14,131 nucleotides of DNA from an uncultured Campylobacter sp. (lineage in GTDB: Bacteria > Campylobacterota > Campylobacteria > Campylobacterales > Campylobacteraceae). Location of the stretch: assembly GCF_963526985.1 (NCBI RefSeq), contig NZ_CAURPW010000023.1, positions 1 to 14,131 of the forward strand, written 5' to 3'. Below the pieces are notes generated by a model. It was given only the letters and a program-made list of their open reading frames with translations. It was not told the origin of the DNA and ran no database searches. A program made the translations under genes and the position numbers. Numbering within the stretch: the stretch's first letter is position 1; the number at the start of each line of letters is the position of its first letter. Positions 1 through 6,522 of this stretch are shown one piece after another.

Positions 1-47
1 AGAAAACGCAAAAGAAAAAACGGTGCTAAAAACCCTAAATAAGATAA

Positions 48-55
48 AAGAAAAA
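48..55. repeat. Target site duplication, left copy (AAGAAAAA)
   Basis: The eight bases before the left IS end are identical to bases 859-866. An 8-bp duplication is normal for IS1595-family insertion. The word is low in complexity, so the match alone is modest evidence. The restored reading frame across the junction makes it convincing. Confidence 0.82.
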
Positions 56-77
56 GGCTCTCTTTAACTTAAGCTCA
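56..77 (+). repeat. Left terminal inverted repeat of the IS
   Basis: It begins GGCTCTCTTTAACTTAAGC. It matches the reverse complement of 837-858 at 17 of 22 positions; the mismatches are at positions 6, 7, 10, 20 and 21. The same end is found at 2123-2144 in the second copy. Confidence 0.85.
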
Positions 78-99
78 CACAAAGGAGCATTAAGTTACG

Positions 100-855
100 A
101 TGAGTTCGATGAAAAATAAATATATAATCCGTTCAAGAATTTCTGAAGCTAAATTTAGAGAAATTCTCAAGTATTTTGCAGAAGACATAGAAGCATCAAA
201 GATATCGAATTTAACTAAAATTTCAGAAGCAACCCTATGTAAAATCTTTAGAGAAATAAGAATTCTTATGTCTAAAGAGTGTGAGAAGGTATCTAAGTTT
301 TCAGGCGAAATTTCCAGCTCGCAAGCTCGCCTAGAAGCTTCGCTTTGAAATAGATGAAAGTTACTTCGGATCTAAACGAGTAAGAGGTAAGAGAGGTAGA
401 GGTGCAGCAAATAAAACACCAGTATTTGGAATGCTAAAGCGTGACGGTAAGGTCTATACCCAAGTAGTTAAGAACTGTTCTGCAAATGAACTGATACCGA
501 TATTATCGGAGTTTCTCAAAGAGAGTGCAAGCACAAGAGTGAATTAGACGAGAGTGTGATTTATTCTGATTGCTGGAAAGCTTATGACGGATTGGTTGAT
601 TACGGAGCTAAAGCTCATTATAGAGTAAAGCATTCTAAAAATGAATTCGCTAACGGTAAAAATCATATAAACGGTATAGAAAACTTCTGGGGATATGCTA
701 AACATAGACTAGCTAAATTTAAAGGGATAAAGAAAGGAAATTTCTTGCTTCATCTAAAGGAATGTGAATTTAGATATAATACTAAAACTATACAGGAAAA
801 CCTATATCAGAAACTATTGAAATTGATAAGAGAAAATCCGCTTAAGTTTAATTGA
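100..855 (+). pseudogene. IS1016-type DDE transposase, broken by two frameshifts
   Basis: Three frame segments together make one transposase. Segment 1 (100-348) is an N-terminal helix-turn-helix-like part ending in FSGEI plus an odd tail. Segment 2 (about 344-530) begins EIDESYFGS, holding the first catalytic Asp, and continues through GKRGRGAANK. Segment 3 (about 530-855) has YSDCWKAYDG with the second Asp and HINGIENFWGYAKH with the third acidic residue, ending in the typical LKECEFRYNT tail. The first break lies at a 34-nt stretch between GEI and the first catalytic Asp. It includes an imperfect tandem duplication (AGCTCGCA followed by AGCTCGC). The second break fits loss of a single A near 529-531, since restoring it gives ESAKHKSELDESVIYSD. 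An AAGGAG lies at 81-86 upstream of the ATG. No active product is expected. Confidence 0.85.
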
Positions 856-858
856 GCC
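837..858 (-). repeat. Right terminal inverted repeat of the IS
   Basis: Read on the minus strand it begins GGCTCAATTAAACTTAAGC and pairs with 56-77. It overlaps the last codons of the transposase, which stops at 853-855. Confidence 0.85.
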
Positions 859-866
859 AAGAAAAA
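859..866. repeat. Target site duplication, right copy (AAGAAAAA)
   Basis: This is identical to 48-55. Directly after it the polymerase reading frame resumes at TAT 867-869. Confidence 0.82.
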
Positions 867-957
867 TATGGCAAAAACTCTATCCTAAGAGCTAGCGACT
901 TACTTCCCGAGGCTACTACCAGAGATAGAAACAAAAAGATAGGAGGGCACAAAAGCG

Positions 958-1266
958 GTGAATAAAGATAGAGCCAAGATCTTTAGCTCGTTTAATCCTC
1001 TCTCTACCCTAGAAAAAGCCCTAAAAGCCCAGGAAAGAGAAAAGAGCGAAAAGCTAGATCTGGACGAATCAAAAATAGAAGAAATCCTAAATAAAATATC
1101 CAAACTAAAACCCGCCGACGAGATAAAGCTAACCTACCATGACGGGCAGGGCTACGCGAATATAGAGGAGCTAGTCTCAAACGTAAACTTAACGGATAAG
1201 AGCCTAACGGTAGTAAAGACGAAGGTGGGGTTTGGGGATGTCTATGAGGTAAGGGTTGTTTTGTAA
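958..1266 (+). CDS. YolD-like small protein, likely partner of the UmuC-type polymerase
   Basis: A 102-residue protein with a charged N-terminal half (residues about 17-50, Lys/Glu rich, probably helical). The C-terminal half resembles the YolD-like domain: a DEIKLTYHDGQG strand-turn, a short helix, then strand pairs ending in VGFGDVYEVRVV. YolD-like proteins sit beside UmuC-type polymerases in Gram-positive bacteria and phages and have been proposed to take the role of UmuD; whether this one does is inference. The GTG start at 958 is chosen because AGGAGG (941-946) lies 11 nt upstream and the start overlaps the polymerase stop (963-965), a sign of translational coupling. The IS has cut this gene off from its old upstream reading frame, so expression now needs read-through or an internal promoter. 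The family call is by pattern only. Confidence 0.66.
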   Translation: MNKDRAKIFSSFNPLSTLEKALKAQEREKSEKLDLDESKIEEILNKISKLKPADEIKLTYHDGQGYANIEELVSNVNLTDKSLTVVKTKVGFGDVYEVRVVL

Positions 1267-1303
1267 CGACAGGATATGAAGTATATGGCTATAATAAAAT
1301 TTA

Positions 1304-1328
1304 AAATTCCCACAAACGGCGGGAATTT
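1304..1328. terminator. Bidirectional hairpin terminator between convergent genes
   Basis: AAATTCCC (1304-1311) and GGGAATTT (1321-1328) form a perfect 8-bp stem with a 9-nt loop. On the plus side ACGTTTTTA follows; on the minus side an A/T-rich stretch follows. It separates the YolD-like gene from the convergent excisionase-like gene, whose stop codon it touches. Confidence 0.6.
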
Positions 1329-1524
1329 ACGTTTTTACCTTATTCTTTTCTAGGCTATCTAAGAATTCTTCTATGCTTGATCGCTTATAAACGATTCTAC
1401 GACCTAGTTTTATAAACGGTATTTTTATTTTATTGTTACCGTTCATTCTCCACTTCGCTTGCGTTTGAAGCGGAATTTTAAATTTCTCAAAGAGCTCCGC
1501 CGGCGTTATATAATCTTCACTCAT
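1327..1524 (-). CDS. Excisionase/AlpA-like small DNA-binding protein
   Basis: A 65-residue protein from the ATG at 1524. It shows the compact winged-helix (MerR-like, HTH_17) pattern of excisionase-type proteins: a start like SEDYITPAELFEKFKIP, a turn with QAKWRM, then IPFIKLGRRIVYKRSSIEEFL. The GRRIVYKRSSIEEFL segment is the hallmark wing plus final helix. The open frame extends upstream to a TTG at 1551. The ATG is preferred because AAGGG (1531-1535 on the minus strand) is spaced 6 nt from it. Such proteins direct excision of integrated elements or activate prophage and island genes. No integrase is recognisable nearby, so it may be an orphan left from a mobile element. Function is inferred from fold pattern only. 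Confidence 0.68.
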   Translation of the reverse strand: MSEDYITPAELFEKFKIPLQTQAKWRMNGNNKIKIPFIKLGRRIVYKRSSIEEFLDSLEKNKVKT

Positions 1525-1551
1525 ATTTTTCCCTTCAAATATTTTTAGCAA

Positions 1552-2122
1552 GAGAATATACTATATAAAAGAAAAAGGCAAGCAAAAACGGCCTTCGCCA
1601 TGAAAAAATCGAAAATATTTTTATCTTACAGTAAACGCAAATCGTAGCAATAGCCTAAAATAGGCTTTTAGAAATTATAATCGGTTTTTGGCGATAGCCC
1701 ATGTAAATACTACGAGTTTAATTAAAATCACCTTAAATGTAATTTATCCATGCCGTCGTTTAATTTGGAGCTAAGGAAAAATAAAAATTAGATATTTTTT
1801 GGAAAATATTAGAAATTTTAGAAATAAAGTAGTGATATTTTTATAATATAAAATTTGTCTTTGTTTTTCATGGTATCTCTTAGTGTATCTCCAAAAATTA
1901 TAAAAACAAGCAAACACACAATTATGGGGCTTTTCCGTTGCACGATCAGTCCAGCATCCGGAGCCATCTACACCCAAAAATCCCTCTTAGACCCCGATTT
2001 TATTGATCTTTTAAGAGCTTTAAGATTTGTTGGTTTTGTTAAATTTGTTCCCTATTTGTTCCCGAAATTTTTTAGTATTCTAGCTTTTTGTTATGTGCTG
2101 CAAATTAATCTAAAATGCCTTG
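1552..2122. other. 571-bp gene-poor AT-rich stretch, no convincing gene
   Basis: I find no RNA gene and no protein with a credible start and family. A short hairpin (AGCCTA 1652-1657, TAGGCT 1661-1666, then TTTTA) is a weak terminator candidate. A TATA-rich segment at 1557-1568 could be the promoter of the excisionase-like gene. Part 1925-2085 is less AT-rich. It is open on the plus strand (94 codons from a TTG at 1855) and partly open on the minus strand, where one frame reads NLKALKRSIKSGSKRDFWV before a stop. That could be a decayed gene fragment, perhaps of an integrase, but I cannot support it. Confidence 0.5.
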
Positions 2123-2565
2123 GGCTCTCTTTAACTTAAGCTCACGCAAAGGAGTAGTAAGTTGCGATGAGAACTATATTCTTAAAAAGTAGCAAGTGTA
2201 GCGAAGTTAAAAAATAAGGATATAGTCCATTTAGGAATTTCTGAATCTAATTTTAGAGAAATTTTAAAGCACTTCACAGAAGATACAGAAGTATCAAAGA
2301 TATCAAAAGAAAAATAAGAATTCTTATGTCTAAAGAGTGTAAAAAATAAGCAAATTTAGCGGTGAAATTTCCAAGCCTATCTAGAAGCTTCTCTTTGATA
2401 TTGATGAAAGCTACTTTTACTTCGCTTTGCTTTTAGCTTTTTCATGTCGCAGCTACAAGCGTAGCAAAGTAGAGTTTAGATATAATAGCAGCAAAATATA
2501 CAAAAACTTTCTATCATATTTTATCAAGGATGATAAGAAAGAATCCGCTTAAGCTTAATTGAGCC
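2123..2565 (+). mobile_element. Decayed, internally deleted second copy of the IS1016-type element
   Basis: Both ends are recognisable: GGCTCTCTTTAACTTAAGC at 2123 and AAGCTTAATTGAGCC ending at 2565. The left part (2123-2414) aligns with IS bases 56-366, with small deletions and several stops. The right part (about 2470-2565) aligns with the last 90 or so bases. The middle, about 400 bp with the second and third catalytic residues, is gone and replaced by about 55 bp of unrelated sequence containing CTTCGCTTTGC and AGCGTAGCAAAG. No 8-bp flanking duplication is visible (ATGCCTTG versus AAAATAAA), which fits an old insertion or a rearrangement. No coding capacity remains. Confidence 0.85.
2481..2486 (+). 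promoter_or_regulatory. Possible -10 box inside the IS relic
   Basis: A perfect TATAAT lies in the right part of the decayed IS, about 108 nt before the hypothetical gene at 2594. Only 28 nt separate the IS end from that gene, so its promoter must lie within the relic or further upstream. The same bases encode part of FRYNT in the transposase, so the match may be chance. Confidence 0.25.
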
Positions 2566-2593
2566 AAAATAAATATGCCGCATAGGAGTAAAT

Positions 2594-3574
2594 TTGCGTC
2601 TAAAATACTTTTATATAATAGTTTTTCTAATCTGGCTTTGCATATTTATCGCCTTGCTGCCCGCTCATAAAATTTCAGCGATCTTAGAAGCGCTTGATTT
2701 TAGCGATAAAAACCTGACGCAAAGAGAGCTCGTAGAGCTAAATTTAAAAGATTACCTAAAAAAGCTTCATTACTTAGATAATTATCCGCGAAGGGATTTC
2801 GGCAAGATGGCGGATATTCACTTAGACAAAAACGGCTATGAGAGAGTACGATTTTCGTGGTGCAACGGCGATAAATATCCAGATGATAGATGCGAATTTT
2901 GGAAGCTGGATAAAAGACTAAATTTTGATTATCTAATGGATCTGGGCTCTAAAATTTGCAAAGACGGCGAACCTATACGAAACGCCGAAGAAATCGTAGA
3001 AAACGACGAGGTTTTAAAACTACAGCTCTTTTATCCTTGGGAGCAAGAGCATTTGATTGACGAAGACGGAAATTTTATAGAGAATTTTGTATATACGGGG
3101 TTCGGACTAGGCGCGCCGTATCCAGACGGTCTTTTTAAGGTTTTCGAGGGTTTTTTGTTTGTGAATAAAGATAATTTTGAATTGCCGATATATCCTGAAA
3201 CTAAAAATAAAAAATTCGATATAATTCGTCCTATTAACGACTGCTACTATTCACTTTTATATTCCTTTGTTGAAAGTCAGATCGATAACAGTATAAGTCT
3301 AAATTCCTTTTGCGATATACATGAGCGTTTTGCGCTAAAAAAGCAGCTGTGGAAGGACGAGCCTATAGATTGTGACAGAGAATATACTTTTTCTTTCATA
3401 CCGGTTTATAGCAAAATTCCCAAATTAACGAAAGATGCAATATTTAAAGATCACAACTATCATCATAAGCCCGACATAGATATACTTTTCAATCAATACC
3501 AAAATTTAAAGAATCAAAAGAACAAGATAAATTTTAACTCGCAAGGAGAGGACAATGGAACCGAAAGCAAATAA
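2594..3574 (+). CDS. Hypothetical membrane-anchored or exported protein
   Basis: A 326-residue protein I do not recognise. Residues 4-24 form a strongly hydrophobic segment after MRLK, so it is either an uncleaved N-terminal anchor or a signal peptide. There is no lipobox cysteine at its end. The remainder is hydrophilic and rich in Asp, aromatic residues and Lys, with several cysteines, suggesting a periplasmic domain. The tail is very basic and Asn/Gln rich. The start is TTG at 2594: AGGAG (2584-2588) lies 5 nt upstream and the next in-frame ATG would remove the hydrophobic segment. Its last 20 nt overlap the next gene, so the two are probably translated together. It starts 28 nt after the IS relic. 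No function is assigned. Confidence 0.7.
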   Translation: MRLKYFYIIVFLIWLCIFIALLPAHKISAILEALDFSDKNLTQRELVELNLKDYLKKLHYLDNYPRRDFGKMADIHLDKNGYERVRFSWCNGDKYPDDRCEFWKLDKRLNFDYLMDLGSKICKDGEPIRNAEEIVENDEVLKLQLFYPWEQEHLIDEDGNFIENFVYTGFGLGAPYPDGLFKVFEGFLFVNKDNFELPIYPETKNKKFDIIRPINDCYYSLLYSFVESQIDNSISLNSFCDIHERFALKKQLWKDEPIDCDREYTFSFIPVYSKIPKLTKDAIFKDHNYHHKPDIDILFNQYQNLKNQKNKINFNSQGEDNGTESK

Positions 3575-3857
3575 TTTGTCTAAGGAAGGCGTCGTAGAAA
3601 CGATTGATTTAAGCGGCGACTATCCGCTAGAAGTATTAAGCTATTATATATGGGGGCGAAATAAAAGACCCGAAGGCGATGAAATAGTTAGTGAGTATTA
3701 CGCCAATAGAAAATATGGCGATAAAAATATAAATTTAAATTTTTCCAAACAGCAATATTTAGAAAAATTTTTTGGTATCGATAGATTGTTTAAAAACGGG
3801 CTTCTAAATCCTCACGCTGATAGACTATCTAATTTTACTAAAATAACCAATATGTGA
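3555..3857 (+). CDS. Hypothetical small soluble protein, overlapping partner
   Basis: A 100-residue protein with no signal peptide or membrane segment and no family I recognise. It contains a Tyr-rich centre (PLEVLSYYIWGRNKRPEGDE, SEYYANRKYGDKNIN) and ends LNPHADRLSNFTKITNM. The start ATG at 3555 has AAGGAG (3543-3548) 6 nt upstream and overlaps the previous gene by 20 nt in another frame. The pair could be an effector with a partner protein, or this could be the surviving front part of a longer protein. Neither can be decided from the sequence. About 170 bp then separate it from fdhF. Confidence 0.6.
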   Translation: MEPKANNLSKEGVVETIDLSGDYPLEVLSYYIWGRNKRPEGDEIVSEYYANRKYGDKNINLNFSKQQYLEKFFGIDRLFKNGLLNPHADRLSNFTKITNM

Positions 3858-3901
3858 TTTTACTTTCAAAATACGATTTTAAAGACAAATTTAGCCAAAA
3901 G

Positions 3902-3928
3902 AGTAATATGCTAAATTTGCATATTACT
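3902..3928. promoter_or_regulatory. Predicted operator upstream of fdhF
   Basis: Perfect inverted repeat AGTAATATGC-N7-GCATATTACT (arms 3902-3911 and 3919-3928, spacer TAAATTT). The core AATATGC-N7-GCATATT recurs with the same spacer before the torD-fdhAB operon and, with one mismatch, between tupB and tupA. It ends 56 nt before the fdhF -10 box, a distance that fits an activator site. No T-run follows, so it is unlikely to be a terminator. Confidence 0.72.
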
Positions 3929-3984
3929 TAAATAATTCTTAAAAAAATATACTAATTTTAAAACTAAATTTATATTTGCCGTTG

Positions 3985-3990
3985 TATAAT
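3985..3990 (+). promoter_or_regulatory. fdhF promoter -10 box
   Basis: A perfect TATAAT preceded by TTG, 38 nt before the fdhF start codon, with no clear -35, as is usual in this group of bacteria. The ribosome site AAGGA (4018-4022) precedes the ATG by 6 nt. Confidence 0.6.
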
Positions 3991-4028
3991 AATCTCATAA
4001 ATTTCAGTAATACCAGAAAGGATCAAAA

Positions 4029-6272
4029 ATGGAAGAGATCGTAAAGACCACCTGTCCATATTGCGGTACGGGCTGCGGCATCGATCTTATCGTGCGAAAC
4101 GGTAGAATCGTAGATGCCAAACCTAGCAAAGACCACCACGTAAACGATGGCGAGCTTTGCTTAAAAGGAATGTTCGGATGGGAGTTCGTAAACTCTCCTA
4201 AACGCTTAAGCCGACCGATGATGAGAAAGTTAAACGGCGTCTATGACAAGCACGGCGAGCTTGAAGAAGTGAGTTTTGAGGAGGTTTATGATTTCCTTGC
4301 GGATAAATTTAAATCCACCGTCGCAAAATACGGCCCAAGCTCGATCATGGGCTTTAGCTCTGCGCGCTCAAATAACGAAGACAACTACGTTTTCCAGAAA
4401 TTTTTCCGCGCCCAGGGTAGCAACAACGTCGATCACTGCGCCCGTCTTTGACACGCTCCTACAGTGGCAGGTCTTGCCAGCACGCTAGGAAACGGAACGA
4501 TGACGAACGATTTGGTCGAATTTGCGACCGACACGGACGTATTTTTACTCATCGGTACCAACACGAGCGAGTGCCACCCGATCATCGCTATGCAGATGCA
4601 GCGCGGCCTTCAGCGCGGCGCAAAGATGATCGTCGTAGATCCAAAGCGAACCGATATGGCCAAAAAAGCCGATATTTTCTTGCAAATCCCGATCGGAGCG
4701 AATATCAAAACGCTAAATACGATGATGCACGTGATCATCGCCGAAAATTTGCAAGATAGCGAATTTATCGAGAAATACTCCGAGGGATTTGAATATCTAA
4801 AAGAAGCGGTTAAGGACTTTACGCCTGAGCGTTTTGAGCGCGAAACCGGTATAAAAAAAGAGCTCATCATAGAGGCAGCTAGAATGTATGCTAAAGCAGG
4901 CGCGGCGGCGATTTGCTACACGATGGGTATCACGCAGTTTAGCGACGGCACGTCAAACGTCTTTTCGCTATCAAATTTAGCTGTTTTAACGGGAAATTTA
5001 GGCAAAAAGGGCGCGGGCGTAAATCCTCTGCGCGGTCAAAACAACGTCCAAGGCGCATGCGATATGGGCGCGCTGCCTAACGTAATCCCGGCAGGCGCGG
5101 TAAACAGCCCTTACGCACAGGAGCAAGCGCGCAAAGTATGGCACTTTGAGCTAAATCCGGTTCCTGGCTTTAAACTAACGCAAGCACCCGATAAAATGGA
5201 TAGCGGCGAGCTAAAAGTCCTCTACGTCTACGGCGAAAACCCCGTAATGAGCGATCCTTGGACCGAGCACTTCGTCCACGCCGTACATCACCTAGACTGC
5301 TTTATCGTGCAGGATCTTTTCTTTACCGAGAGCGCGCATAAGGCCGATGTGGTGCTACCTGCCGCGGGCTGGGGCGAAAAGGACGGAACCTTTATCAACA
5401 CCTCTCGCCGCGTCCAACGCACGCGCAAGGCTAGCGAGCCCGTTAACGGCGTGGAGCCTGATTGGAAGGTCGTTTGCAACATCGCAAACCGCATGGGGCT
5501 AGAGGGGTTTGATTTTGCGAGCCCTGAGCAAATTTGGAACGAGCTAAGGGAGCTTATGCCTAAATTTTTCGGCGGTATCAGCTACTATAGACTGGGCAAG
5601 CTAGGCGGTATCAGCTGGCCATGCCCGGACGAGGAGCATCCGGGTACGCCGGTGCTTTACGCAGATCACAAGTCCATGCTGCCTGGCGGCAAATTCCGCT
5701 TCGCGCCGGTACTTTACGTAGACGATAAAGAGGGGCGCGCAAAGGCTGAGGCCGAATTTAGAGCCAAGATGAATATCCCGGACGGCTATCCGGTCGGTAG
5801 CGGCGCGCTTAGCGAAGTGCCCGACGAGGTATATCCGTGCCTATTTACGACCGGACGCAAGGTCTATCACTACCACACCGGCACGATGACTAGGGAGTGT
5901 CCGGCTCTTGAATACGGTGCTGGTATCGAGGGCGCGCTTATAGAGGTGAGTCCCGATATCGCTCGCGAGAGGGAGCTAGAGGAGGGCTGCTACGCGCTCG
6001 TACAAAACAAACGCGGCCAGATCGCGGCCAAACTACGCGTAAATCCGGATCTAAAAGAAGGCACGATATTTACGACCTTCCACTATAGCGAGGCCGACGG
6101 TAACGAGCTAGCCAACGCGGGCGATCCCGATCCGCTCTCAGGCATCACGCCGCTAAAGATGACGATAGCAAACATCAGGCGTCTAAGCGAAGAGGAGTTT
6201 ATCAAATTTAGAGAGCAAAACGAGATGTCGATGCACTCGGCAAATCCGTATTTATCGCCTGTTAGAGCGTAA
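4029..6272 (+). CDS. fdhF: Selenocysteine-containing formate dehydrogenase, FdhF (FDH-H) type
   Basis: This molybdopterin-family enzyme oxidises formate to CO2 at a bis-pterin-guanine-dinucleotide Mo or W centre. The gene is 747 residues when the in-frame TGA at 4449-4451 is read as selenocysteine (residue 141, context DHCARL-Sec-HAPTVAG). Stopping there would leave a 140-residue stub. One N-terminal [4Fe-4S] cluster is bound by Cys9, Cys12, Cys16 and Cys44. The active-site pair is Sec141-His142, which corresponds to Sec140-His141 of E. coli FdhF. There is no twin-arginine signal, so it should be cytoplasmic. A typical molybdopterin-dinucleotide-binding C-terminal domain begins near LFTTGRKVYHYHTGTM. 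The ATG is supported by AAGGA 6 nt upstream. No hydrogenase or electron-transfer partner gene is adjacent, so whether it serves a formate hydrogenlyase or another acceptor is unknown. The upstream inverted repeat suggests co-regulation with fdhAB and tup. Confidence 0.95.
4449..4489 (+). promoter_or_regulatory. Bacterial SECIS element in fdhF (UGA plus stem-loop)
   Basis: After the TGA and 13 nt comes a perfect 5-bp stem, TGGCA (4465-4469) and TGCCA (4475-4479), with loop GGTCT. The loop matches the GGUCU apical loop of the E. coli fdhF SECIS recognised by SelB. A lower stem, CCTA with TAGG (4486-4489), is possible. This directs selenocysteine insertion at the TGA. Confidence 0.85.
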
Positions 6273-6277
6273 ATTTA

Positions 6278-6297
6278 GGGCGGGAGACCGCCCTTTT
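6278..6297 (+). terminator. Rho-independent terminator of fdhF
   Basis: GGGCGG (6278-6283), loop GAGA, CCGCCC (6288-6293), then TTTT. It starts 5 nt after the fdhF stop codon. The strong G+C stem is unlike the surrounding AT-rich spacer. Confidence 0.85.
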
Positions 6298-6350
6298 ATA
6301 CTTAAATTTATCCATTTTATTTTAAATTTACCCGCATTCAGATTTGACAA

Positions 6351-6456
6351 ACTAACGATGTAAAATTTAATAAAGCTAAAGAAGTATGAGTCAAATTTAA
6401 CGAACTATCCATGTAAAATTTAATGAAATCAAAGAAGCGTGAGTCAAATTTGACGC
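6351..6456. repeat. Two tandem 53-bp imperfect repeats
   Basis: Unit 1 (6351-6403) and unit 2 (6404-6456) have the same length and differ at about 10 positions. Shared words include ATGTAAAATTTAAT and TGAGTCAAATTT. Neither holds a gene. They lie in the 250-bp spacer between the convergent fdhF and fdhB ends. A further CGTCAAATTTGATG follows at 6468. Confidence 0.7.
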
Positions 6457-6486
6457 AGACAAACCGCGTCAAATTTGATGAGATTA

Positions 6487-6515
6487 CTCGCTCCCGCAAT
6501 CTCGGTGAGAGCGAG
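6487..6515 (-). terminator. Possible hairpin after fdhB
   Basis: CTCGCTC (6487-6493) and GAGCGAG (6509-6515) form a 7-bp stem with a 15-nt loop, 7 nt past the fdhB stop on the minus strand. No T-run follows in that direction, so it may be a weak or factor-assisted terminator, or an mRNA-end stabiliser. Confidence 0.4.
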
Positions 6516-6522
6516 CTAAATT

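Larger units (their letters stand above)
56..858 (+). mobile_element. IS1595-family (IS1016-type) insertion sequence, inactive
   Basis: This is an 803-bp element bounded by imperfect inverted repeats (56-77 and 837-858; 17 of 22 positions match, both ends starting GGCTC and sharing AACTTAAGC). It is flanked by 8-bp duplications and carries one frameshifted DDE transposase gene. Size, duplication length and transposase motifs fit the IS1016 subgroup of IS1595. It sits inside the polymerase gene in the same orientation. A second, heavily deleted relative lies at 2123-2565. Because the transposase is broken, this copy could only move with a transposase supplied in trans. Confidence 0.88.
2..965 (+). 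pseudogene. 3' end of Y-family DNA polymerase (UmuC-like), interrupted by an IS
   Basis: Bases 2-55 read as 18 open codons, then enter the IS and stop at TAA 65-67 after three foreign residues. Dropping bases 56-866 (the IS plus one target duplication) joins this to an in-frame stretch from 867 to the stop at 963-965. That stretch encodes 32 residues including YGKNSILRASDLLPEAT and a terminal IGGHKSGE. This resembles the C-terminal end of UmuC/DinB-type error-prone polymerases, where the little-finger region and tail follow the catalytic core. The rest of the gene lies left of the window, so its catalytic residues cannot be judged. The interrupted protein would lose these 32 residues. The YolD-like gene overlapping the stop supports the polymerase call, because such genes commonly accompany UmuC-type polymerases. 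The family call rests on a short tail and is a recognition, not a search result. Confidence 0.66.

Noticed and set aside
343..348. CTT-TGA in the transposase resembling the prfB +1 programmed frameshift site
   Set aside because: No upstream Shine-Dalgarno-like stimulator is present at the right distance. A 7-nt tandem duplication explains the frame change, and a second frameshift further on shows the gene is dead.
1327..1551. Longer excisionase-like start at TTG 1551
   Set aside because: The ATG at 1524 has a well-placed AAGGG; the extra nine residues are unlike the family.
1855..2139. 94-codon plus-strand ORF
   Set aside because: TTG start without a ribosome site, no recognisable domain, and it runs into the left end of the IS relic. 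Reported only as an unassigned stretch.
2115..2573. Target duplication around the second IS copy
   Set aside because: The flanking octamers ATGCCTTG and AAAATAAA do not match.
3902..3928. The inverted repeat before fdhF as a terminator of the upstream gene
   Set aside because: It has an A/T-rich stem, no T-run after it, and the same arms and spacer recur at two other promoters, one of them with no upstream gene in that direction.
4448..4759. ORF starting at the fdhF selenocysteine TGA region in another frame
   Set aside because: It is a shadow of fdhF; composition and lack of motifs show it is not a gene.
6351..6480. Possible CRISPR array
   Set aside because: There are only two directly adjacent imperfect units with no unique spacers between them.
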